Of a DNA stretch of 64,000 nt, positions 55,385-64,000 are shown in pieces (the first letter of the stretch is position 1; every line of letters begins with the position of its first letter). The DNA comes from Datura wrightii. Taxonomy: Eukaryota; Streptophyta; Magnoliopsida; Solanales; Solanaceae. The notes below the pieces were generated by a model that made no database searches, had not been told where the DNA came from, and was given only the letters and a program-made list of their open reading frames with translations. The DNA lies in the NCBI GenBank assembly GCA_035772735.1, contig JASDFA010000003.1, positions 33,782,001 to 33,846,000 on the forward strand. The letters run 5' to 3'. Position numbers and translations under genes: made by a program.

Positions 55385-56239
55385 TCAAATGATGACTGGA
55401 AAGGTGTCATCTTCACCCAAAAATACATACTGCAGATGTGGAGGCAATGTATTTAACTCAAATTTTGGTGCCTCCTCAATTGATGGCTTTGCCAAGGGTT
55501 CCAAGGACCTCTTCAATGGTTCAAAGTCCTGCTTCCTGAGAAACCATTTTGGCTCATTCAGAGTCTGCACCATCTCATATGTAGCAGTGTCCCCAAAATG
55601 ATCAGAGCCCACCAAGGCTCTCTCCAATGGGTCCTGTGAGTCAACAATCTGAAGAGTCGATTCCTGATTTAGAACACTGATTACTGATAGCTCCTCATAA
55701 ACGGACGGTAGCTTCATGGACTTGTACACATCAAAAACCTATACTTTGTCATGCGCTCACATGGTTAGCTGGCCCGCAGCCACATCAATTAAAGCTCGCC
55801 CGGTTGCCAAGAAGGGACGTCCCAAAATAAATGGGACTTCCGTATCCGGCTCGAAATCCAAGATTATAAAATCCATCGGGAAAATGAGGGAGCCTACTTG
55901 CACTAGCACATCCTCCACAATACCATCAAGTCTGGCCAATGAACGGTCAGCTAGGTTCAAGATCAATGTAGTTGGTCTAGGGCTGCCCAGCCTCAACTTC
56001 TTGAACACCAATGTCCGCATCAAGTTTATGCTTGCTCCCAAATCACATAATCCGCGAGCTCGAATAGATTGCCCAATTGTAATCTAAATAGTAAATCTCC
56101 CAGGAACCTTGAGCTTTGTCGACAATCTGTTCTGTATTCTGGAAGTGCACTCCTCAGTCAGCGCCACTGTAGCATACTCCGTCAATCTGCTTTTGTTTGC
56201 TACAATGTCCTTGATGTACTTGGCATATTTCGACACTCC
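55385..56239 (-). pseudogene. Aspartic protease and linker of C
   Basis: Protease with active-site-like ARGLCDLGASINLMRTLVF and second block EVPFILGRPFLATGRALIDV, as in A and B, with stops before and after. The linker 55729-55385 (YKSMKLPSVYEELSVISVL to ELNTLPPHLQYVFLGEDDTF) is the usual segment between protease and RT in Athila-like Pol and is well preserved. A stretch before RT (55384-55209) has stops and shifts. Confidence 0.88.
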
Positions 56240-57939
56240 CTACAAAACATCAACTAAAGGTAAATTAATATGTACCTGTTTCAACACTTCCATGAATTTC
56301 TTGAAGCAAGCTTCCTCCTTGTGCTTTTTTAATCTCTGAGGAAACGGGGGCGGTGGTCTTTCTATCTCAGCTGCCTTTTCCTTCCCCCTCACATCAGCAT
56401 GTTCTTCATCTTTTTCCGCCACTCTAGATTGCTGAGGTGGCCTTTCTGGTTCCACCTCCTTTAGTTGAATTCCACTCCTGGTGGTAACTGCATTGACCTG
56501 CTTGGGACTTGGGTCAGTATCACTTGGTAATCCTCCCCTTGGTCTGGTGTTTTGAGCTCCAGCTAACTGTCCAAACTGATACTCAAATGCCTTAGTAGCT
56601 AACTGCTGATTTTTCATGTCAGCCGCTAATTTCACATAATCCGCCCACATCTGTGCTTGGTTAGCTATTAAGGTTTTGAACATATCCTCGATGTTGCTGG
56701 GTAGTGGAGGTGGTGCATTGTTTCCTCTATATTGTGATTGAAAATTTTGATGCCCCCCTTGATTTCTCTACACGCCCTGATTTGAACTCTGTCCTTGATG
56801 ACTAGTACTCCCCCAAGAAAAATTCGGATGATTCCTCCAATTTGGGTTGTAACTGTTGCCATACTGTTGATTATTGTTCCTTTGGACGTTTCTAATAAAA
56901 TTCACCGAGTCTGGATTTGCACCAACACACTCAGCTGTGTGTTCACTACTTCCACATACTTCACACCACACCTGATGAACTGCATTGACTGGGGCTTGTG
57001 CCTGGCTCAAGCTTATATTGTTGAAGTGGGTGTTGAGTTTATTTTGCAACGCCGCTATCTTTGCAGCAATAGCTGTAAAACCATCTACCTCAAAGACTCC
57101 TACAACTTTCCTTGCTCCTCCTCGAGTTGAATCCACATTCCATTCTGATTTCCCTGTGAAATACGGCTTAATAAAGTGTAAAGCACTTCATAGGTCTTCT
57201 CCAATGCCTTCCCACCGGCTGCTGAATCTAACAGAATCTTAGTATGCGGTTCCAAACCCTCAATGAACGTATGCACTAACACATCATTAGACTGGTGATG
57301 ATGAGGACAATCCCTTGGCATTGACTTGAACCTCTCCCAAGCCTGATACAAATTCTCACCCTCTCTCTGTTTGAAACTTAGAATCTGACTTCTAAGTCTG
57401 GCTGTCTTCCTTGATGGAAAGAATCGTATCAAAAACTTCTTTGCGAGGTCATCCCAAGTAGTGATATAATTTGGTGGTTCAGCTTTCAACTACCTCTTTG
57501 CTTCCCCTAACAGTGAGAACGGGAATAATGTAAGCCTCACATAGTCGGATGATACTCTAGCGGGGATATAGGTGTCACTTATCTCCAAAAAGATTTGGAG
57601 ATGTTGTTGTGGATCTTCATGAGGGAGATCTGTAAATTGCCCACAGGTGTGCAACAACTGCACCATATTCTGCTTGAGTTCGAACCTCCCTCCTGGCTCT
57701 GGTGTGCGAATGTTGGATGTTACATTATTTGCGTGTGGGATTGGCACTTCGCAGACCGGTCTAGCTGCCATCTCTTCGGGCACTAAAATTGCCCTTACAA
57801 TCGGTGGATTCTGTTGCTGCTCCAGAATTGCCTATCTTAGCGACTGCAGCTTCTTCTCTAGAGCTTCCCTTCTTTGGCGATGAAATTGTCTCTCTGGCTC
57901 TATAAATGAATCCACCAACTCCTTGTCTCTTGCCAGCAT
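56240..57939 (-). pseudogene. Gag of C
   Basis: Start ATG at 57939 (MLARDKELVDSFIEPERQFH), a basic coiled coil (RRQREALEKKLQS-like) and a TAG at codon 36 where relatives have Gln. The Retrotrans_gag core is FELKQNMVQLLHTCGQFTDL to LTLFPFSLLGEAKR, then a TAG at about 57490 and NYITTWDDLAKKFLIRFFPS. A zinc-knuckle-like CEVCGSSEHTAEC lies near 56950 (one residue short of C-C-H-C spacing), then a coiled coil and LPSDTDPSPKQVNAVTTRSG. Frame changes near 57130 and 56770 break the protein. Gag of B is its closest relative here. Confidence 0.88.
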
Positions 57940-58043
57940 TTAGAAAAATTCAGTACCTGCAAGAGGAAGGCTAAGATCAAGTTGTCAACACTTATATCAA
58001 ACTTGTAAACTAACACTAAGAAAAATAAATTACCAATTGCCAG

Positions 58044-58061
58044 TCCCCGACAACGGTGCCA
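58044..58061 (-). other. Primer binding site of C
   Basis: Minus-strand TGGCACCGTTGTCGGGGA, 6 nt from the LTR end; two transitions from the Asp-tRNA-type site. Confidence 0.88.
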
Positions 58062-58067
58062 AAAACA

Positions 58068-59478
58068 TGTTCGGACCAAACTACACGCAAGTGCATGCGG
58101 TCGTACAAGTAGTAAAGTGGCTTTATTTCAAGCCAAGTATCAATCCCACAGGGACTAAATTACGGTAGTAATTATCCTAATTGTTAGTGAACGATATCTC
58201 TATGAAGGTAGACAACCAAACAAATAATGTTTTATGAGTCAATATTAATAGTTAATAAGAACCTAAGTAAAGATTGTAATTTAAAGTCTGAACAATAGCA
58301 ATGAACAAGCTGAGGTTAAGGCAAGCATGCAGGGATGTAATTTATTAATTAGAATCAGTCAATCTTCTCTTCGGTTGTTAGTCAGGAATTAATAACCTAT
58401 GGATTGGATCTTTTGACTCCTATCAAATTAAGGAATCATGAGACTTACATTACACATTTCTATGATGCAAAAACCCCATGCTCTAGCCATACATAACAAA
58501 TTCCATAAATGACTAATATGACATTACATATATATATTTCTATTCTGAATGTAAATCTTCTCTCAATTTTCCCAACTAAGAAAAGATCATATCCCACCAA
58601 TTCACATCTATCCAATTAATTTCCCTTTCAGAATCAAAATTGGAATTCTAAGATATACATTAACATTGGCCAAACATTAACATAGTAAAAACAAGAATTG
58701 ATGGAACAACCATTATAGAGAAGATGAAAACTGAAATAATTAGTAATTACATTCCTCTGCAATCATCCTTAACATCAGAAAGAGGTGAATTAGCCACTCA
58801 TTTGTGGATTAAACATCTTCAAACAAGTAGAATTCATACAAGCAATTGAAATTAAAGAGAAAAAGGAAGAGAATTAACCCTAGAAATTCTTCCTCTCAAC
58901 TGCCTGCTAACCACGTTCTTGCTCAAAAAATGTCAGATTCTTTAAAATAAAACCTAAGTGTTCTTTATACTAGTGGGAATGTTTCCCGGAATAACAAGCA
59001 ACGTGGCACGGAGTGTATCGCGGAGCACTGCCTCCGTGCCACGGCCCTGTCGCGGAGCCCTATTGGAACTCAGCTCCCAGGTAAATGCACTTCAGCGTGG
59101 CACGACGTGTATCAAGGAGCACTACCTCCGTGATACGGTGCCATCGCGCACCTCCACTGGAATTTGACATAAAATTCCCCTCTAGGCAGAATGCCTCCAG
59201 GATGGTAGCATGACACGGAGCCATCGCGGAGCCCCTATGTTGGCCAATTTTCCTTGTCAACTTCGACCTCTTGCTTCCGAGTTCATTTCAACATTTCACC
59301 AACTTGTAGATTAGCTTCCAAAAATTGCTTATAGACTGCAAAACAACACTAATCATGTTGATTAGTATAAATTCACATTTACATAAAAATCACATGAGAA
59401 TCCACACATAAAAGTAGATAAACAAGTAGAAATGAAGTATTAGAGTATCACTTGGGCATGCAATTATGCCCAAGATCA
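58068..59478 (-). repeat. 5' LTR of C
   Basis: 1411 bp; near-identical partner of 42708-44118. Terminal hairpin CTTGGGCA/TGCCCAAG (59451-59474) is perfect here. Fold-back at 59002-59043 is perfect; a degenerate copy follows near 59096-59137. Confidence 0.95.
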
Positions 59479-59483
59479 GTGAG

Positions 59484-59799
59484 TCCTCATCCCTCGAGGA
59501 CCATTTGTTATCAGTTATCCTCGTACTTTAAGTTTTCAGACTTAGAGAATTAGTTGTAGTCTTGTCCCATCAACTGATCAAACTTAGAGGCTTATCAGAC
59601 AATAGATTGTATTCAGCTTCAGTCTCATGTTATATATTAAGATTGTGATGTTATGTTCGGATTTCTGCCATGTTTATTATGTTAAGTGTTCCGCTTTACT
59701 TGATTGAGTTAGATGTATGTTCATGCCATGGGTCGAATTGGAGTCTCTCGGGACTCCTTGTACCGTGTCTCAATCCGGGACCATGTTCGGGTCGTGACA
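59484..59799 (+). repeat. 3' LTR of F, last part
   Basis: After the second GTGAG (59479-59483), F's LTR resumes with TCCTCATCCCTCGAGGACCA and ends GGGTCGTGACA. It matches 6835-7150 of F's 5' LTR. Confidence 0.92.
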
Positions 59800-59805
59800 A
59801 GAACT

Positions 59806-60440
59806 TAGTGAAATTGCTAGGCCACACAATATCAAATAAGGGTGTCAATTTAGATCCTCAAAAGATTGAGGCCATGGAGAATTGTCCAAGGCCCAGGTCT
59901 CCCATAGAGACTAGGAGCTTCTTATGTGTGGATAGATACTACCAAAGGTTTGTGGAGGGATTTTCCTCTATATCTAATCCACTAACAAGGTTGACTCAAA
60001 ATAAGAGGAAGTTCCAATAGTCAAAAGCCTATGAGAAGTGTTTTTATGAAGCAAACACAAGGTTGACTATTTCTCTAATTTGGATCATGCTAGAAGAAAC
60101 CTATGAGTTCATAGTCTATTATGAAGTTTTAGGAAATAGGTATAGGCTGTGTATTGATATAGAATGGGAAGGTTATTGCCTATGCTTCCACACAGCTGCA
60201 ATTCCATGAGAAGAATTATCCAATTCATGATCTAAAAATTGGCGGTAGTAATTTTTACGCTCAAGATGTGGCGGCATCACTTGAAGGAGTTCATTTGGAT
60301 ATATTCACCGACCACAAGAGCCTCTAGTACATTTTAAAGTAGAAGGAATCGAATCTCAGGAGGTGAAGGTGGCTTGAATTGCTTAAGGATTGTGATGTTA
60401 ATATTCTACACCATCCAAGGAAGGCTAAAGTGGTGGCCAA
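59806..60440 (+). pseudogene. RT end and RNase H of H
   Basis: LLGHTISNKGVNLDPQKIEA, then YYQRFVEGFSSISNPLTRLT is the RT thumb and connection region. RNase H remnants follow in shifting frames: AYASTQLQFHEKNYPIHDL-like codons near 60180, IFTDHKSL-like codons near 60300 and HHPRKAKVVANAFCRR-like codons near 60410. Multiple frame changes and stops. Confidence 0.75.
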
Positions 60441-61843
60441 TGCTTTTTGCCGACGAACCATGGAAAGTTTGGCCCATGTTTAAAAGAGCAAGAAAGACTT
60501 GGAAATGAATGTTCATAGATTGGAGAACCTAGGGTTCCATTTGTTAGACTCTGAGGAGGGCGGTGTAGTGGTGCTAAATATAGCGAAATCTTCTGTATTT
60601 GTAGAAGTTAAGGGGAAACAATACGATGATCCCATCTTGCTCCAGTTGAAGGAGGGGATTCTTGAGCACCAAACAATGGATTTTGAACAAGGTAAATGGT
60701 ACTTTATGCTACCAAGGTAGATTGTATGTCCCAAATGTAGATGGCCTTCTGAAGAAAATTATGGTAGAAGCGCACAACTCTAGATATTCCATACACCCAG
60801 ATTCTACAAAAGTGTACCATGACTTGAAGGAAATCTTTTTGTTGACTGATATGAAGAAGAATATAGTAGACTTTGTAGCTAAGTGTCTGAATTGTCAGCA
60901 GGCCAAAGCAGGGCATCAGAGTCTTGGGAGCATAGCCCAAAATAGAACTTCCCAAGAAAAAGTGGGAGATGATTAACATGGACTTCATTATAGGTCTAGC
61001 CCGCTCATTTCAGAAACATGATTTGAATTGGGTGATTGTGGACCTACTTACTAAGCCAACACATTTCCTAGATGTCAAGACAACAGAATCAACAGAGGAT
61101 TATACCAAGTTGTAAATCATGAAGTTTTCTGACTACACAAGCTCTTCTAGCATTCTTTGCATGCTTGAGCTCATTAACCCAATAGTAGATTCCACAGCTG
61201 CCACAAATTCTGATATCCATTATCGCAGATAGTGGCGTTCTATTCATAGCTCACTTTTGGAAGTCCTTTATAAAAGGATTAGGTACTAGCATTATTTTGA
61301 GTATAGCTTTCCACTCGCATACAGATGGTCAGACAAGCACACTATTTAGACACTTGAGGATTTGTTGAGGGCTTATGTTCTAGACTTTAAATGTAGTTGG
61401 GATGATCATTTTCCACTTATCGTGTTTTCTTATAATAACAGCTACCATGCCAGCATTCAGATGGATCCTTATGAGTCTTTGCATAGGAGAAGGTATAGAT
61501 CACATATTGGCTGGTTCAAAGTAGGGAAAGCAGCATTATTGAACTAAATTTGGTCCATTAGGCCATGGAAAAGGTCGAGTTGATCTAGGAACGGTTAAGA
61601 ACTACTCAAAATCACTAGAAATTCTATTCAGATTTGTGATATCGGGACATGGAATATAGTGTTAATAGTTGGGTATTTTTAAAGGATTCACCTACGAAAG
61701 GTGTCAGGCAATTCGAAAGAAAAGGGATGATTGGTCTGAGATATATTATTCTTTATATGATCTGGTGAATTGTTAGATTGGTGGCCTATAGTAAGTGCTA
61801 CCCACAGACTTAACCTATCTATGTCTAGGGTTGCACGTGTTCA
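60441..61843 (+). pseudogene. Integrase remnants of H
   Basis: The zinc module includes SRYSIHPDSTKVYHDLKEIF and CLNCQQAKAGHQSLG (60662-60976). The core is badly broken. About 80 bp near 61133-61213 interrupts the stretch expected between the first and second catalytic Asp and looks like an insertion of unknown origin. LEDLLRAYVLDFKCSWDDHF and SYNNSYHASIQMDPYESLHR (61362-61547) are the C-terminal part of the core. After 61552 only weak similarity remains. Confidence 0.7.
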
Positions 61844-62757
61844 TGTATACCACCCCAAAAGTTCCTACGATTAGACCCAAGGGTAGAAACGAAGAAACCA
61901 GGAAAAATTGGCACCAGGTCACAAAATGAGTCATCGAGTGACTCGTCATGTGACCCGATGGGTCATTTAGTGACCTATGCAATTTATTTACATAGGAGCT
62001 ATGGATTTTTTAATCATTTTTGAAACTATTAATTTGATTATTCCTCTTCAATAAAAAAATTTCCATTAAAAACTTGGTATTCAAATAAAATTTTATCTTT
62101 GAAACCATTGGGAAGGGAAGTGCAAGAAAAATCATACAAAAAGTGTGCTTAGGTTCGTAAGATGTGTCCTCTTGAGAGTTATAAAGGATGAGGAGATGAC
62201 TCGTTTAGACTCCTCACGAGTCGTGGGTTGACCAATTAACTGTGTAGTGAAGGAGAAAGTGTTAAATCCAAGAGACCTAATGAGTGGAGGAACAAGTCGG
62301 ATTGTCTCCTAACGACTCATTAGGTGTCCTGTTGGTTGGGAGGAATGCTTGGAAACCTTGAGATTCAGAGGGTCAGGACGAGTCATTAAGTGACTCGTTA
62401 GTTTTGAGGATGAGTCATTAGGTGGAGGCGTCAAGTCAAGATCAAAAAGTTGGAAATTTTGTTCAGTGAAGACAGAAGGTCAAGAGAAGCAATTAAGTGA
62501 CCTGACGAGTCGTTAGGTCACTCTTTAGCTCTGATGGTGCCATTTTTAGTAGATCATTAAGGGCTCTTTCATAAGTTCTAAGATCCTAAATCCTAAACCA
62601 TGTCATATTAAGCTTGGGAAATAGTGCTTTAAGGGGATTAACCTTAGAACTCTCAAACTGCTCCTAACACCCTAATTTGAATATTAAAAATACCTCAAGG
62701 CTCTCAAGAACAAGCTAGGGTTCTTCACTCTCATTCTCTCCGATTCTTTTTGGGTTT
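61844..62757 (+). repeat. 3' LTR of H (5' part)
   Basis: Starts TGTATACCACCCCAAAAG, resembling the start of F's LTR. It contains inverted repeats with 5-nt loops of the F type: ACGAGTCA/TGACTCGT at 62378-62398 (perfect) and a near-perfect one at 61926-61946. It is cut at 62758 by another LTR. Confidence 0.65.
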
Positions 62758-64000
62758 TGATAATGCTCATACCATACCTCGTACTGAATTATGAAGCGGA
62801 CGTTGTCAATAAAAAATCCAACTAGAGGTTGGGGTCGAACCCACAGGGAATATGGAAGATCTAGACTAATTCTGGTAAGTGAACTTGTTGGTTAGTTACT
62901 CCAATTCGGGAGTTTAAGAAAAATAATAATTGAAACCAATGATTGAAATTGTGATGTAAAATCAAGAGTTAAGACTAACTAGGTTTTTTGTTCCCCATGG
63001 GTTCATAACTGCTTCGGGTATGCACACGTGATCAATACTAATGCTTAGTTGTAGAATTGATAACTAGGGTTTATCCAAACGACTGGATCGTCCATATTTG
63101 ATGACTATACTCAATCTCCAGGTCAGGTCTCATGAGTGATTTCAAATTAACCATTACCAATTTTTTCCAAATATAACTATCCTGCGACCACAACTCAAGT
63201 TAATACAATGATCATTTAGATCAAGGCTTTGTTGTAATTCTCTTTTCCCAATCTCTACCTCTCTAGGCTCAAGCAAGTAAAGAATTCGGGCAAGTCCTAA
63301 TGTTGTACACCGTTAAGAAATGTTTAAGGATGTAGAGAATACAATACAAGTGTTTTACATTGGTTTTGAATCACTTTTGTGCAATCCTAGCTCATTAATC
63401 CACCATGGTTCCCACAACCCTAGCTATGGAGGTTTTAGCCTCTCATAGTTGCTAGGTTGTGATATGCATTCATAATTAAAAACATAAATAAATACTTACA
63501 ATGGTAGATGAGAGAAAAACTTCCTTGATTATATCCAAAATTAACTCAAGAACAATTCACAAAGATCAAGAAGAAATCAAAACAAGGTTGATCACGAGCC
63601 TATCAACTCAATTCTATGTTGTCTCTATGTTCTCTAAAGTTCACTTACGTCATCTCACATCTTCTATTGAAAATAAAACATAAAAAGTATTTATACAGAC
63701 ATAAGAATCCTTTTCCTAAGCTAACAGGGTAAATTTCCATAACTGGTGCCACCTGAGCCACGACAGATCCTATGACCCGTAGTAGGATTTTACGGGTCTT
63801 ACCTATTATTCGTATGTCTTGGATTGCTGAAATTTGGCTATGTGTTGGGCATTGGTACAACTCGTACATGCTTCCTACGAGTCGTATTGTTCTTCCATGG
63901 CTTGACTTTGAGAATTCTCAATTTTTTTGAAGTTTGTCACGAGTGTGATGGTACGAATTGTACCTTGATGCCACGACTCATATTGTCTATTCATGTCAGG
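62758..64000 (-). repeat. Partial LTR of another Ty3/gypsy element, window end
   Basis: In plus view it begins TGATAATGCTCATACC, and the early sequence GGTTGGGGTCGAACCCACAG is the reversed form of the end region seen in other Athila-type LTRs here. A minus TATAAATA-like box lies near 63688. The other end is outside the window. Not the same subfamily as A, but similar in layout. The short open frames inside (63501-63869) lack domains. Confidence 0.6.

Larger units (their letters stand above)
42708..59478 (-). mobile_element. Element C: autonomous-type Athila-like retrotransposon carrying D
   Basis: A 16.8-kb insertion in F's 3' LTR, target duplication GTGAG (42703-42707 and 59479-59483), LTRs of equal length (1411 bp). 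Minus-strand order: 5' LTR, primer site, gag, protease, RT, [D inserted, RNase H deleted], integrase, double stem-loop, two 42-nt fold-backs, ORF2, 3' noncoding region, 3' LTR. It is the only Athila-like element here with pol, so it represents the class that could have mobilised B and D. Confidence 0.94.
6016..59799 (+). mobile_element. Element F: Tekay/Del-type element, host of most insertions
   Basis: F's parts read continuously once later insertions are skipped: 5' LTR (6016-7150), primer site, gag, protease, RT start (to 9375), RT/RNase H (10926-11935), RNase H end and integrase start (21322-21703), integrase and chromodomain (39194-40440), 3' LTR (40676-42707 then 59484-59799). It sits in the RT of H; AGAAC follows it at 59800-59804, but the left partner is not in the window. 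All genes are broken. Clade assignment rests on the Met-type primer site, domain order and chromodomain. Confidence 0.85.
59800..62757 (+). mobile_element. Element H: oldest Tekay-like copy, 3' part
   Basis: RT thumb to integrase remnants (59805-61550) followed directly by an LTR-like segment (61844-62757). It is the target of F, and its upstream half is outside the window. The coding remnants carry many more stops and substitutions than F, E or G, consistent with greatest age. The chromodomain and 3' untranslated part appear deleted, because integrase-like codons run almost into the LTR. Confidence 0.75.

Noticed and set aside
63501..63869. Small open frames near the right edge as host genes
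   Set aside because: They fall inside an LTR-like segment with an inferred minus TATA box; no domain and no neighbouring exon structure.

Overview
The window looks like a block of plant heterochromatin made almost entirely of LTR retrotransposons inserted into one another. I found no host gene, rRNA, tRNA, CRISPR array or bacterial feature. The organism is a large-genome flowering plant. Element style and LTR motifs suggest a eudicot, perhaps Solanaceae, but this is an impression and is not proven by the sequence. Two Ty3/gypsy lineages are present: chromodomain elements of Tekay/Del type (initiator-Met tRNA primer site, about 2.1-2.5 kb LTRs) and Athila-like elements (Asp-tRNA-like primer site, about 1.4-1.6 kb LTRs, retropepsin-type protease, long 3' noncoding region).

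Layout by nesting (labels are mine). H (+) is the oldest: its decayed pol and 3' LTR occupy 59800-62757. F (+, Tekay type, 6016-59799) is inserted in H's reverse transcriptase. Four events are nested in F: a solo LTR (9376-10920, target duplication AAGGT); G (-, Tekay type, 11936-21316, CCAGG); E (+, Tekay type, 21704-39188, ATCCA); and C (-, autonomous Athila-like, 42708-59478, GTGAG), which lies in F's 3' LTR. B (+, gag-protease only, 25703-33155, GTAGC) is nested in E. D (+, no gag or pol, 49644-54330) is nested in C and has lost most of its 5' LTR together with C's RNase H. A (-, gag-protease, about 1917-6015) abuts F's truncated 5' LTR. Unrelated LTR pieces sit at 1-472 and 62758-64000.

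How the parts relate. C carries gag, protease, RT, integrase and an extra ORF after integrase. B and D lack pol but share C-type primer sites, LTR segments and a 1.7 kb 3' noncoding region, so they are plausible passengers of C-like elements. Every open frame is broken, mostly by in-frame stops of the type expected from deamination of methylated cytosine.

The most interesting signals are noncoding: (1) a double stem-loop just after the last coding stop in A, B, C and D, with a conserved AGGCAA loop and changed stems; (2) a 42-nt inverted repeat (12-bp arms, 18-nt loop) 20-45 nt upstream of the LTR TATA boxes, which is also the breakpoint of a chimeric LTR; (3) B, whose two LTRs belong to different subfamilies although its target duplication is intact; (4) an unrecognised zinc-motif/coiled-coil ORF in D; (5) TTAAGTGTGGGG repeats that mark the module boundaries of C, B and D.
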